The translations under genes were made by a program, and so were the position numbers. From positions 248,001 to 312,000 of the forward strand of contig NZ_JACIJG010000002.1 of the NCBI RefSeq assembly GCF_014199265.1: DNA of 64,000 nucleotides. The letters are read 5' to 3'. Source of the DNA: Brucella daejeonensis (GTDB lineage Bacteria > Pseudomonadota > Alphaproteobacteria > Rhizobiales > Rhizobiaceae). Below are positions 28,010 to 36,422 of the stretch, one piece after another (within the stretch, counting starts at the first letter, position 1; each line of letters opens with the position of its first letter). The notes beneath the pieces are model-generated. The model was given only the letters and a program-made list of their open reading frames with translations, was not told the DNA's origin and did no database searches.

Positions 28010-28906
28010 TCAGTTGTTTTGTGCGGCTGGAATCCGGTCGAGCAGTATGAATTTCAGGCTGTCTTCAACGGTCAGCGGGATCATCGAGCCATGGCTCTCA
28101 TTTTCAAAACGATGGTAGGCGACATCCATATCCGGCAACTGTTTCAGTTCCGCCTGGATATCCGCTCCGGATGGTCCGCTACGCAGTTTCTTCAGGCGTT
28201 CGATATCTTCTTTCGACTGTCCGGGACGCTCACCGCGCTTGCCCGATGTTTCGATCAGCAGGCGGAGCGGTCTGGGGGCAGCTTTGAAGGTGTCCACGAA
28301 GCGATTTTTGTCGGCAATGATGGAGCCGCCGTTCCACCAGATTGACGGGTCGGCAGCACTGTAGGCCTGGAAAGAATCCGAATGGTTGAACAGTGCATAG
28401 AGTGTGAAAAGCCCACCGAGCGAATGACCAAACAGGGCCTGCTTGCTCTTATCTATTGCAAAGCGCTTCTCGATCTCCGGTTTTACCCGATGTTCGATGA
28501 AGTCGAAGAAGGCGTCGCGCCCACCGGTCTTCGGTACGTTGAAATGAACTGGAGTGAGATGATCGGGCGTTGGCGGCGTGAGATCGAAATAGCGCTTGCG
28601 GACGATCTCGTCCTTGTCTCCGGTCGGATAACCGATACCGACAAGTATTGCCTTGAATGCGGGATTGTCCGCCAACAGTCTGGCTGCGATAGGCAACATT
28701 CTGTTGCCATCAGTCATATAGACAACGGGATAACCGTTTTCAGGAGGTGCTTCAGTCGGGGAGGCTGTAAGGATTCTGTAATCGATGCCATTGGCTTCCA
28801 TATCGAAGGAAGCAGTGACGGGGTCTTCGGCCTGCACGACTGAAGTCAGGAAAATTCCGACCATTGCAAGCGGCATCTTTTTTGCGAGCTTAAACAAAAC
28901 GCTCAT
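28010..28906 (-). CDS. Periplasmic siderophore esterase (IroE/Cee/Fes-like)
   Basis: Alpha/beta-hydrolase of the esterase D family, 298 residues, with a signal peptide ending VQA-ED near residue 26, so it acts in the periplasm. The nucleophile is S162 in FGHSLGG and the likely catalytic His is H272 in NESHGSMIPL. Between receptor and CeuE-like genes it most likely cuts the trilactone of ferric enterobactin, or a similar cyclic ester, to linear products for the binding protein, as Cee does in Campylobacter. ATG 28906 has a weak GGAT upstream; ATG 28918 is four codons earlier and equally possible. Confidence 0.75.
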   Translation of the reverse strand: MSVLFKLAKKMPLAMVGIFLTSVVQAEDPVTASFDMEANGIDYRILTASPTEAPPENGYPVVYMTDGNRMLPIAARLLADNPAFKAILVGIGYPTGDKDEIVRKRYFDLTPPTPDHLTPVHFNVPKTGGRDAFFDFIEHRVKPEIEKRFAIDKSKQALFGHSLGGLFTLYALFNHSDSFQAYSAADPSIWWNGGSIIADKNRFVDTFKAAPRPLRLLIETSGKRGERPGQSKEDIERLKKLRSGPSGADIQAELKQLPDMDVAYHRFENESHGSMIPLTVEDSLKFILLDRIPAAQNN

Positions 28907-28931
28907 AAGATCATCCATTCAAGCGAGAGGG

Positions 28932-28951
28932 CGCCAGCGTTTCGGCTGGCG
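28932..28951 (-). other. Intercistronic hairpin between receptor and esterase genes
   Basis: CGCCAGC and GCTGGCG pair around a six-base loop in the 60-bp gap. There is no T tract on the minus strand. It may set receptor-to-esterase expression by stabilising the receptor message. Confidence 0.45.
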
Positions 28952-28966
28952 TCGTGTTTCCAGAAT

Positions 28967-31168
28967 TCAGAAGCGGGAGGTCATACCGATCCAGAGACGG
29001 CGGCCATCGACAACCAAGTTGAAGTCATCCACATCCACCTTCTTGTCGAAGACGTTATAGACGGCGGCATTCAGGGTAACGTTCTCGCTGAAGTCGTATG
29101 AGCCGCCAAAATCAAACGTCGCATATGGCTTGTACTTGCGGGCGATAACCTTCCCATTGCGGTAGATTGGTTCGCCGGCAGTTCCAATGCGGGCGCCGGC
29201 ATTGGTTTCCTCGCCGTGGTAATTGCCCGCAGCCCATGCGCCGAGACCTTCGACCGGCGTTATCCAGTCTGCGCGCAAGCTCGCCATGTGCTTCGGCGTG
29301 CGCGCTAGAGGCAGTCCTGCGTAATCGCCGGTCTGTTGTTCCGAGTCCGTATAGGTATAGTTGCCGCGCAGGGTAATCGTGTCAGTCGCTTCCCAGTTGA
29401 ACGTAAGCTCCACGCCCTGCATAACGGCTTCGTCAATGTTGAAGCTGTACCAAAGACGATAGTTCGGATCTTCACTCCAGCGAACCGGATCGCCGTTTGC
29501 ATCCGTCACCAGCGCATTGGTGATCTTGTCCTTGAAGTCCGTATAGAAATACGTCGCGCCGAGACGAAGGCCGGACTGATTGTCCCAAAGGATGCTTGCT
29601 TCATAGCTGGTGCTCTTTTCCGGCTGCAAATCAGGATCGCCGATGATTACGCCGCACGTGCCATTCGGGCCGTATGAACAGCCCGCGCCGCCAGTCGTAT
29701 AGGCGTAACCCGGTGCAATCGTGCGAATTTCCGGGGCGCGGAAGCCGGTCGAGATGCCCCCCTTCAACGTCAGTTGTTCGGTGGCGTGCCAGACGGCATA
29801 GCCGCGAGGGCTGAAGTGCGAGCCATAAATTTCATGATCGTCCATACGCAGACCGCCGGTGAGGGCGAAATCGGGTGTGATCCACCATTCATCCTCGGCA
29901 AAAAGCGCCCATTGACGAACGCTAAACTCCTCATCGAGACCGGTGCGCCGTCCGGGATTCTGGTCGGTCAGCACCGACTGCATGAACTGTCCGCCCGTTA
30001 CCAGCGTGTGATTGCCGTGGAATTCAAATGGTGTCGTGAACTTGCCGTCGAGCACAGAGTTGCGGATATGCGGCGAGCGCAGGTTTTCAACGTAGCTTTT
30101 CGTCTTGCCGTCCCAGTTGAAGTTGGTGCGCTCAGCCCATTCCTGCTGGAAGGAGAATTCCGACGTTGTCGGTCCCCAGCGACCGATATGGCTGATCGAC
30201 CAATGGTCACGATCGTTGTAGTTGTACGCATCGGAACCGGATGCGGTTGTATTGCCGACAGTCGAATCGCGGCGAAGGCGCGTCGTGCCCAGTTCCAGTT
30301 GAATGTCGTGATCTTCATTAGGGGTGAGGGTGATCCGCCCTGTAATGTCGATATCTTTCTGCTCTGGAGTGCCGCTGACGATACTGTCTTCCTGGCGCTT
30401 GAGACCATGCCCCCAAATCTGGATTCCGACGAGGTCGGGAACCAGAGGCCCGGTCATGTAGTATGAACCCTGCAGCGAATTGCCGAATTTCGAATGCTGC
30501 TGCACTGTTCCGTCGATCGTGAACGAACCGCTCCACGTATCGGATACTTTCTTGGTGATAATGTTGATAACGCCGCCCATGGCGTCCGAACCGTAAAGCG
30601 AGGACATAGGACCGCGAATGACTTCGATGCGCTCGATAGCGTTCGCTGGCGGCAGGAAGCTTTGCTCAAAACCGGAATTGCCGTTGGTGCGGGCGTCACG
30701 AGTACTCTGGCGTTTGCCGTCCACGAGAAGCAGCGTATAGGAGCCGGGAAGGCCGCGAATGAAAATGTCACGTTCCGCTGCCGGTCCAGTAACCGCAACG
30801 CCCTGAACATCTTTCAGCGCATCGGTGAGATCGCGATATACGCCCTTTTCCAGGTCCTCGCCCGGAACGACCGTAATGCTCGCAGGAGCGTCGGTGATGT
30901 TCTGCTCGAAGCCGGTCGCAGTCACCACAATCTGGTTGAGCTTGATCGCGCCATCGGCGGTTGTAGCGACCGTTTGCGCAGCTTCTTTTTTTCCTACGGT
31001 TTCTTCGGCCGTTTCAGATGCGGTTTGAGCGAGGGAGGTGCCTCCGCTCATCAATAACGCCGTGGAAAGGCATGTCCCTGCAAGTATCGCCCCCGAAACG
31101 AGCGATTTGCTGGCCAAATGCCTGTTTTGTGCACTCTCGGTCCACAATCCCCGAAACAAGCTGGTCAT
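28967..31168 (-). CDS. TonB-dependent catechol-siderophore receptor (FepA/IrgA/CfrA-like)
   Basis: Outer-membrane gated porin of 733 residues. After a signal region ending LAQ near residue 48, the TonB box region IKLNQIVVTATGFEQ leads into the plug: APASITVVPGEDL, RDIFIRGLPGSYTLLLVDGKR, ERIEVIRGPMSSLYGSDAMGGVINIITKK. A barrel follows and ends in WIGMTSRF with the terminal Phe. The order fits FepA-class enterobactin receptors, and a Cys pair in an extracellular loop (GCSYGPNGTC) is seen in several. ATG 31168 is used; GTG 31177 is in frame. First gene of the siderophore operon, with a RirA-type box upstream. Confidence 0.9.
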   Translation of the reverse strand: MTSLFRGLWTESAQNRHLASKSLVSGAILAGTCLSTALLMSGGTSLAQTASETAEETVGKKEAAQTVATTADGAIKLNQIVVTATGFEQNITDAPASITVVPGEDLEKGVYRDLTDALKDVQGVAVTGPAAERDIFIRGLPGSYTLLLVDGKRQSTRDARTNGNSGFEQSFLPPANAIERIEVIRGPMSSLYGSDAMGGVINIITKKVSDTWSGSFTIDGTVQQHSKFGNSLQGSYYMTGPLVPDLVGIQIWGHGLKRQEDSIVSGTPEQKDIDITGRITLTPNEDHDIQLELGTTRLRRDSTVGNTTASGSDAYNYNDRDHWSISHIGRWGPTTSEFSFQQEWAERTNFNWDGKTKSYVENLRSPHIRNSVLDGKFTTPFEFHGNHTLVTGGQFMQSVLTDQNPGRRTGLDEEFSVRQWALFAEDEWWITPDFALTGGLRMDDHEIYGSHFSPRGYAVWHATEQLTLKGGISTGFRAPEIRTIAPGYAYTTGGAGCSYGPNGTCGVIIGDPDLQPEKSTSYEASILWDNQSGLRLGATYFYTDFKDKITNALVTDANGDPVRWSEDPNYRLWYSFNIDEAVMQGVELTFNWEATDTITLRGNYTYTDSEQQTGDYAGLPLARTPKHMASLRADWITPVEGLGAWAAGNYHGEETNAGARIGTAGEPIYRNGKVIARKYKPYATFDFGGSYDFSENVTLNAAVYNVFDKKVDVDDFNLVVDGRRLWIGMTSRF

Positions 31169-31222
31169 TTTCGTCACCGTTTAAAGTTGAGTTTTAAACT
31201 CTCCTTATGTAAGACAATAAGG

Positions 31223-31237
31223 TGACGTCAATCGTCA
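31223..31237. promoter_or_regulatory. IRO box (RirA operator) at the siderophore promoter
   Basis: TGA-N9-TCA, the rhizobial iron-responsive operator, is present exactly, 55 bp upstream of the receptor start. On the minus strand it contains a TTGACG that fits as a -35 box, so a repressor bound here would block the promoter. The same site is 54 bp upstream of the divergent plus-strand gene. The motif has six fixed bases, so chance matches occur about once in 4 kb. Confidence 0.6.
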
Positions 31238-31291
31238 TGTTTTATAAGCATTCTAAATTTCGAAATTCGCAATTGAGCGGGCAATAAGGCT

Positions 31292-32767
31292 ATGGCGGGT
31301 ACATTGACGAAAACCCCGCGACGAACGCGGACGGACGGGAATGAAAGCTCTCGTCTGGGGCAGTTGCGTCTGCTTGTTGCCCTCGATGCGCTTCTTGTGG
31401 AAGGCAGCGTCGGTGGGGCCGCAAGGCAGATGGGGTTGAGTATTGCCGCCATGAGTCGCTTGCTTGGTCAGATTCGTGAGGCGTTCGACGATCCCATTCT
31501 GGTTCGTTCCGGACGCAACATGGTCGCTACGCCCAAGGCTGAAGCCTTACGCGGACGATTGCGGCGGTTGGCAAATGAGGCGGAAACGCTTCTGGATATG
31601 GATTTAACCGAAATGTCGAAGCCGAGTTGCAGCGGACATCACGGATGGAAGCGAAGCGCTATCGTTTCACCACCGCCACTTGGAATCCGCAAAGTCGTTG
31701 AACTTGAGAACCATCCGACCCCGGAACAGCTTGCCAACCAGTTTGCAAACATTCAGAGTGTTGAAGATCCCATACGCAGACTTGCCAAGTATATCGCGGT
31801 GATCGGACGCAAGGCCGGGCATACCCGTCCGCTGGAAATGGCCGAAGCGGACGATGCATTTACGACCGTCTTTTCCGGTAACGCCGACCCAATGCAGATC
31901 AGTGCGCTGATACGCCTGATCCACTATCGCGGTGAGACCGCTCCCGAACTCGCTGGTATGGCCCGTGCGGCACGCCGGTTCTATTCAACAGACAGCGGCA
32001 TCGACATTCCGTCGCTTGATTGGCCGGCCTACCTGTCCCCCAATTCCACCCAGTTGCCGTGGTTTATGTTTTCGGCAATGCTGGTAGCCCGGGCGGGATA
32101 TCCGGTTGTGTTGCACGGCAATTGCGGCACGGGGGAACTTTCAGGCAAGCTTGAACAGGCTGCGGAAGCGATCAATCTCCCGATAGCGACATCGCTTTCC
32201 ATGGCTCGAAGCACGTTGGAGGCACATGGTATCTGCTTTATGCCATTGGTCGGCTTCGCGCCGCAAATCCACGCCCTTCTGGCGCTTTATCCCCTGTTCG
32301 AATCGCGCTCGTCGATGAACAGCCTCGTACACCTGCTCAACCCAATGAATCTGCAGGCTTCGTTTCTGGGTGTTACACAACCGGCTTACAGGGAACTGCA
32401 CCGGGACGCCAGTGCTCTGCTGGGGACGCAATCTGTCTCGGTGGTATCGACCAGCCGTGATGTAGCGGAACTAGTCCCGCATAGATCGCATACGATCTAC
32501 AGACTGCTGAACGGGCATCATAGTGACCTGCTGTTGCCGACGCTTTCCAGGGAAAGCAGCGACAGACATTCAAGTCTCAGTTCCTTCGAGTTCTGGTACA
32601 GCGTCTGGTCCGGAGCGGCTGTTGACAAGCGGGCGGAGAATACGATCGTCGCTTCTGCTGCGATGGCGATGATGACAACGGTATCTGCGGAAAATGAAAG
32701 CTATGGACAGTTTATGGAAAAAGCTGCGGAGCTTTGGCGTAATCGTCACGTTCGCGCAAGGATTTAG
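31292..32767 (+). CDS. LysR-type DNA-binding domain fused to TrpD2/YbiB-like phosphoribosyltransferase domain
   Basis: Protein of 491 residues. Residues 22-100 are a LysR winged helix: LGQLRLLVALDALLVEGSVGGAARQMGLSIAAMSRLLGQI, then the wing DDPILVRSGRNMVATPKAE. The LysR effector domain is absent. From about residue 140 it becomes an anthranilate-phosphoribosyltransferase-like fold: FSGNADPMQISALIRLIHYRGETAPELAGMARA, then VVLHGNCGTGELSGKLEQ at 273-289. There the true-TrpD SS-x-GSAD signature is missing. This is the TrpD2/YbiB pattern, which in E. coli binds nucleic acid rather than making tryptophan. It is divergent from the siderophore operon. Function unproven. Confidence 0.75.
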   Translation: MAGTLTKTPRRTRTDGNESSRLGQLRLLVALDALLVEGSVGGAARQMGLSIAAMSRLLGQIREAFDDPILVRSGRNMVATPKAEALRGRLRRLANEAETLLDMDLTEMSKPSCSGHHGWKRSAIVSPPPLGIRKVVELENHPTPEQLANQFANIQSVEDPIRRLAKYIAVIGRKAGHTRPLEMAEADDAFTTVFSGNADPMQISALIRLIHYRGETAPELAGMARAARRFYSTDSGIDIPSLDWPAYLSPNSTQLPWFMFSAMLVARAGYPVVLHGNCGTGELSGKLEQAAEAINLPIATSLSMARSTLEAHGICFMPLVGFAPQIHALLALYPLFESRSSMNSLVHLLNPMNLQASFLGVTQPAYRELHRDASALLGTQSVSVVSTSRDVAELVPHRSHTIYRLLNGHHSDLLLPTLSRESSDRHSSLSSFEFWYSVWSGAAVDKRAENTIVASAAMAMMTTVSAENESYGQFMEKAAELWRNRHVRARI

Positions 32768-32777
32768 AGCGCCATTG

Positions 32778-32828
32778 GCCCATCCCGTAACGATCGGTAG
32801 CGCATTATGCCGAACACGCGGGATGGGC
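32778..32828. other. Long-armed hairpin downstream of the LysR-TrpD2 gene
   Basis: Ten-base arms GCCCATCCCG (32778-32787) and CGGGATGGGC (32819-32828) pair perfectly around a 31-base loop that holds a small TCGG/CCGA stem. It starts 10 bp after the stop codon but has no T tract. It may protect or end the transcript. The region 32829-33124 beyond it holds no gene that I can support. Confidence 0.5.
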
Positions 32829-33124
32829 GCGGGGGTATGTGCGGCGCTCTCGTGAGCAACTGCAGTTCATGTTTCGCGCGTTTGCCATGATTTTTAAACT
32901 GGAATTATTGACAGGAACATCGGATATGACGACCGTTCTGCTAATCCTGTTTCCTGGTAATTTTGCGAAAATTTCCGCACATCGCCGCACTATTGTCATC
33001 TTCAACAAAAAAGCCGATCTGACATAGACCGACGTTTTTATCATTATCGCGTCAGCATACCGAACGATCCAGTATTACACGACCTTAATGTTCGCATAAG
33101 GCGGCGTCAAAACAGAAGAATTCA

Positions 33125-33270
33125 AGAGCCTGTTCCAAAAGTCGCCATGAGTGGCTGCAAATGGCAATTTGCCTCCGTTCCGGTGCTCATGTACGTCCAG
33201 TACTATTTAAGCTCCGGTACTCGAAAATCACCATTTTCGCACAGACATGTCGCTTTTTGATTCAGGCTCT
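33125..33270. repeat. 146-bp imperfect palindromic element
   Basis: The whole stretch is an inverted repeat. It begins AGAGCCTG and ends CAGGCTCT, and the centre is GTAC-N5-GTAC at 33191-33203. The two arms of about 70 bases match at roughly two thirds of positions, with good blocks such as CAAAAGTCGCCATG against CAAAAAGCGACATG. It encodes no plausible protein. Size, terminal repeats and intergenic position resemble a MITE or other short palindromic repeat of Rhizobiales genomes. No second copy is in this window. Confidence 0.65.
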
Positions 33271-33289
33271 AAGGAAAGATAAATTTTTC

Positions 33290-33694
33290 TTATTCGTTAT
33301 CGTAGGCCTCGATGTCGAAACCGAGAGCAGCCAAACCTTCTTCCAGATAGTCTCCCAGAAGTGGCGTCCCAATCAGATACTTGGCTTCCCGGCCATTGTC
33401 CCGGTCGGCGGCGGTCGAAAGGGCATCCTCCCATTCGGTCGCGCTGAAATCGCCGCGCCCCAGCCACATCAGCGCGAGCAATTCCTGACGTTCATCGATG
33501 TTAAGCGACCTTATGGCCGCGAAGAGTTCTTTCCGGGTGGGGTTGTCAGAGGAGGCGTCGAGGATATCGACATCCTCGTCGTCACTGGGATTGGAGCCGG
33601 AATTCTCGTCGACGGCAGGAACCTGAACGTCATATTCCCGCGCTTTGGCGATGATGAATTCGAGATTCTCGATATTGTTGACCAGTTCGACCAC
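33290..33694 (-). CDS. DUF3775 family protein
   Basis: Acidic cytoplasmic protein of 134 residues. It matches the rhizobial DUF3775 pattern: N-terminal VNNIENLEFIIAKAREYDVQ, a variable acidic linker (SDDEDVDIL), then RKELFAAIRSLNIDERQELLALMWLGRGDFSATEWEDAL and a C-terminal YLIGTPLLGDYLEEGLAALG. GTG 33694 has GGAGGT eight bases upstream. Family function is unknown. It stands alone, 20 bp beyond the palindromic element, with the FAD dehydrogenase gene upstream on the same strand. Confidence 0.8.
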   Translation of the reverse strand: MVELVNNIENLEFIIAKAREYDVQVPAVDENSGSNPSDDEDVDILDASSDNPTRKELFAAIRSLNIDERQELLALMWLGRGDFSATEWEDALSTAADRDNGREAKYLIGTPLLGDYLEEGLAALGFDIEAYDNE

Positions 33695-33851
33695 GACGTA
33701 CCTCCGTCACCTGTTGTCTGGCGGTCCAGGGTTTGACAAAGCCTTGGTTCCGGGCGGTTGAGAGCATCGGACAGGCTTTGCTTGGCCAACAGACTATGCT
33801 CCTTTTTGTCGAAGTATAATGCGGCTGATTCAACAAGTTTTCAATCTTTAC

Positions 33852-35504
33852 CTACGCTGTTGCCACCGAGCGTCCGGCTATCCGGCCCGAGAAAATACAG
33901 CCACCGAGAAAGGTTCCTTCCAGGGCATTATAACCGTGATAACCTCCGCCGCCGAAACCTGCGGCTTCACCAGCCGCATAGAGACCTGGCACCGGGTCGC
34001 CTGCCTCGTTCAGCACGCGCGCTTTCATGTCGGTATGCAGCCCGCCGAGCGTCTTGCGGGTCAGAATATGAAGCTTCACGGCGATAAGCGGGCCATTCGC
34101 TTTATCCAGTAGACAGTGAGGTGACACAGCTCGCGTAAGACGGTCGCCGATATAGGCTCGGGCATTGTTGATCGCCATGAGCTGAGCGTCCTTGCAATAG
34201 CGGTTCATGATCTCGCGGTCTCTTGCTTCTATCTGTTGCCGGATATGCGCCGGATCGAGGAGCTTTTCCCGTGTCAACCCATTCATTTCGGCAACGAGTT
34301 CTTCCAGATTTCCGGCGGTCAGGAAATCCGCGCCGTTGTCGAGAAATGCCTTGACCGGGGGAGGCGGGGATTTGCCGAGACGACTTTTGAGCAGAAGCTT
34401 CCAATCCTTGCCGGTAATATCCGGGTTCTGTTCCGAGCCGGACAGGGAAAACTCCTTGCGGATGATCTTCTCGGTCAGGATAAACCATGAATAATCGTAT
34501 CCCGTCGAGAGGATGTGCTTGAGAGTGCCCAGCGTGTCGAAACCGGGCAGATAAGGTGCCGGAAGGCGATTTCCTGTCGCGTCGAACCACATGGAGGAAG
34601 GCCCCGGCAGAATGCGTATGCCGTGGTTCCGCCAGATCGGGTTCCAGTTTCGCAGGCCTTCGGTATAGTGCCACATACGGTCGGCATTGATGACATGCCC
34701 GCCGGCGGCAACAGCGATATCGATGCCGCGTCCGTCGACATAGGCAGGAACGCCCAGCACCATTTCCTCTGGCGGCTTCCCCAGCCGCTCGCGCGGCCAG
34801 GCCCGCCGCACTCGTTCAGGATCGCCGCCGATACCTCCCGATGTCACGATCACGCTGTCCGCGGAATAGGCAAATCCGCCTACGGTTTCGCGGGATGACG
34901 ATTGCCCCCGTTCGACAGTGGAGGGGGCAAGCATATCCCCGTGCACGCCGCTTACCTTACCGCCGCTGACCGAGATGCCGTTGACCCGGTGGCGGCATTT
35001 GAGCGTCACGAACCCGTTAGCGATCGCTTCCCGCAACGATCGTTCAAAAGGCGCGACAACGGCCGGTCCGGTTCCCCAGCTTATGTGAAAACGCGGAACG
35101 GAGTTACCAGGACCATCAGCGCCCACGCCACCGCGTTCAGCCCAGCCGACAACCGGAAACCATCGCATACCAAGGCTGTGCAACCACGGCCGCATTTCCC
35201 CGGCAGCGAACTGTAGATAGGATTCTGCCCAGCGTTTCGGCCAGTGATCTTCGGGCCTGTCGAATTGTGCCGACCCGAACCAGTCCTGCCGTGCGAGGTC
35301 GATACTATCCTTGATGCCAAGGCGTCGCTGTTCGGGACTGTCGACCATGAACAAGCCGCCGAGCGACCAGAAGGCCTGTCCGCCGACAGAGTTCTCACCC
35401 TCCTGATCGAGAAGAATGACCTTGCGCCCGGCTATCGCGAGTTCGTGAGCAGCAACGAGCCCTGAAAGTCCTGCTCCAATGATGATTGCATCTGCATCCG
35501 CCAT
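33852..35504 (-). CDS. FAD-binding dehydrogenase (fumarate reductase/KstD-like flavoprotein)
   Basis: Cytoplasmic flavoprotein of 550 residues. The dinucleotide fold is at the N-terminus (IIIGAGLSGLVAAHELAIAGRKVILLDQE), followed by a GGQAFWSLGGLF segment. The FAD-binding C-terminal motif is GLYAAGEAAGFGGGGYHGYNALEGTFLGGCIFSGRIAG. The pattern is that of the FAD-binding-2 family: flavocytochrome c fumarate reductases and 3-ketosteroid delta-1-dehydrogenases. No signal peptide or heme motif is present. The substrate cannot be read from sequence. GGAAGGAAGCGAGG directly upstream sets the start. Confidence 0.85.
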   Translation of the reverse strand: MADADAIIIGAGLSGLVAAHELAIAGRKVILLDQEGENSVGGQAFWSLGGLFMVDSPEQRRLGIKDSIDLARQDWFGSAQFDRPEDHWPKRWAESYLQFAAGEMRPWLHSLGMRWFPVVGWAERGGVGADGPGNSVPRFHISWGTGPAVVAPFERSLREAIANGFVTLKCRHRVNGISVSGGKVSGVHGDMLAPSTVERGQSSSRETVGGFAYSADSVIVTSGGIGGDPERVRRAWPRERLGKPPEEMVLGVPAYVDGRGIDIAVAAGGHVINADRMWHYTEGLRNWNPIWRNHGIRILPGPSSMWFDATGNRLPAPYLPGFDTLGTLKHILSTGYDYSWFILTEKIIRKEFSLSGSEQNPDITGKDWKLLLKSRLGKSPPPPVKAFLDNGADFLTAGNLEELVAEMNGLTREKLLDPAHIRQQIEARDREIMNRYCKDAQLMAINNARAYIGDRLTRAVSPHCLLDKANGPLIAVKLHILTRKTLGGLHTDMKARVLNEAGDPVPGLYAAGEAAGFGGGGYHGYNALEGTFLGGCIFSGRIAGRSVATA

Positions 35505-35588
35505 CCTCGCTTCCTTCCTCCCGCAAAGTGCTTGTGGAAGGTATGGTGACCGAACGGTCGATATCTTGCAAGCAGTGGTTGATGATCC

Positions 35589-36350
35589 TCAGCCAAAGAA
35601 ATAAGGCGCGACCCAGTCAGCAATCAACTTGATGGAAAGCCCGAAAAGGGTCAGTTGAACCAGCAGGAAGAACGGGCCATCAGGAAGAATCCTCGTAAGC
35701 TTCGCACCGATGAATGTGCCGACCACAGCCGCAGGCACAAGCCAGAGGCCGAGCGACGTATCAAGGTTGGAAAACTGCTGCAATTGCCAGTAGGGCACGA
35801 GCTTGACGGCGTTGACAATGGCAAAGAGGATTGTCGACGTTCCGGCAAAGACCAGCTTCTGGAGGTGCTGCGGCAACACATACATCTGGAACGGCGGTGC
35901 GCCCGAATGAGAGACGAAACTGGTCAGCCCCGTCAATATGCCCCAGAAAACCCCGCCTGGAATGTCAGCTTTCCGCGCGCTCTTGCGATAGTGGGCGCCG
36001 AACCACGCATTGAGGCAGAAAAGAATGCCTACCAGCCCCACCAGCATTCCGATGAAGCTCGGAGAAAGAGACGCGCTGAACATCCAGCCGATTCCAACTC
36101 CGACGATTGAGGCCGGTATCAGGATGGCGAGATTGCGTGCTGAAAAATGGTGACGGTAGAGATATAGCCCGAACATATCGCTGATAACGTAGATCGGCAG
36201 CAAAAGCGCGGCTGCGGTGATCGGCGATATGACGAGAGCCATCAATGGAACCGCAAGCGTGCCGACCGAGGGCAGGCCGCCTTTTGAAAGCCCGACAAGA
36301 AATGCTGCAATGACAGCGATCGCGAGAAAGAGAGGCGTGTGTTCAATCAT
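35589..36350 (-). CDS. TauE/SafE family sulfite exporter
   Basis: Inner-membrane protein of 253 residues with about eight hydrophobic segments and the internal-repeat glycine motifs of the family (AFLVGLSKGGLPSVGTLAVPLMAL near the start, TGLTSFVSHSGAPPFQMYVLPQ mid-chain). It probably exports an organosulfur or sulfonate-derived anion. ATG 36350 is chosen because the next in-frame ATG, 36398, lies inside the terminator hairpin of the upstream aminotransferase gene. The ribosome site is weak. Confidence 0.8.
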   Translation of the reverse strand: MIEHTPLFLAIAVIAAFLVGLSKGGLPSVGTLAVPLMALVISPITAAALLLPIYVISDMFGLYLYRHHFSARNLAILIPASIVGVGIGWMFSASLSPSFIGMLVGLVGILFCLNAWFGAHYRKSARKADIPGGVFWGILTGLTSFVSHSGAPPFQMYVLPQHLQKLVFAGTSTILFAIVNAVKLVPYWQLQQFSNLDTSLGLWLVPAAVVGTFIGAKLTRILPDGPFFLLVQLTLFGLSIKLIADWVAPYFFG

Positions 36351-36379
36351 CGGATGGCAGGGGGTATGAATGAGAAAAC

Positions 36380-36406
36380 ACCTCCGGAAAAACAGCATCC
36401 GGAGGT
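36380..36406 (-). terminator. Intrinsic terminator of the aminotransferase gene
   Basis: A nine-base stem (ACCTCCGGA with TCCGGAGGT) and nine-base loop is followed on the minus strand by GTTTTC. It begins 16 bases after the aminotransferase stop codon and separates that gene from the TauE gene. Confidence 0.75.
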
Positions 36407-36422
36407 ATCGGTGAAGAAGCCG

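Noticed and set aside
33125-33270. The palindromic element considered as an IS end or a CRISPR-like repeat
   Set aside because: It is too short for a transposase, there is no transposase nearby, and there are no repeated spacers.
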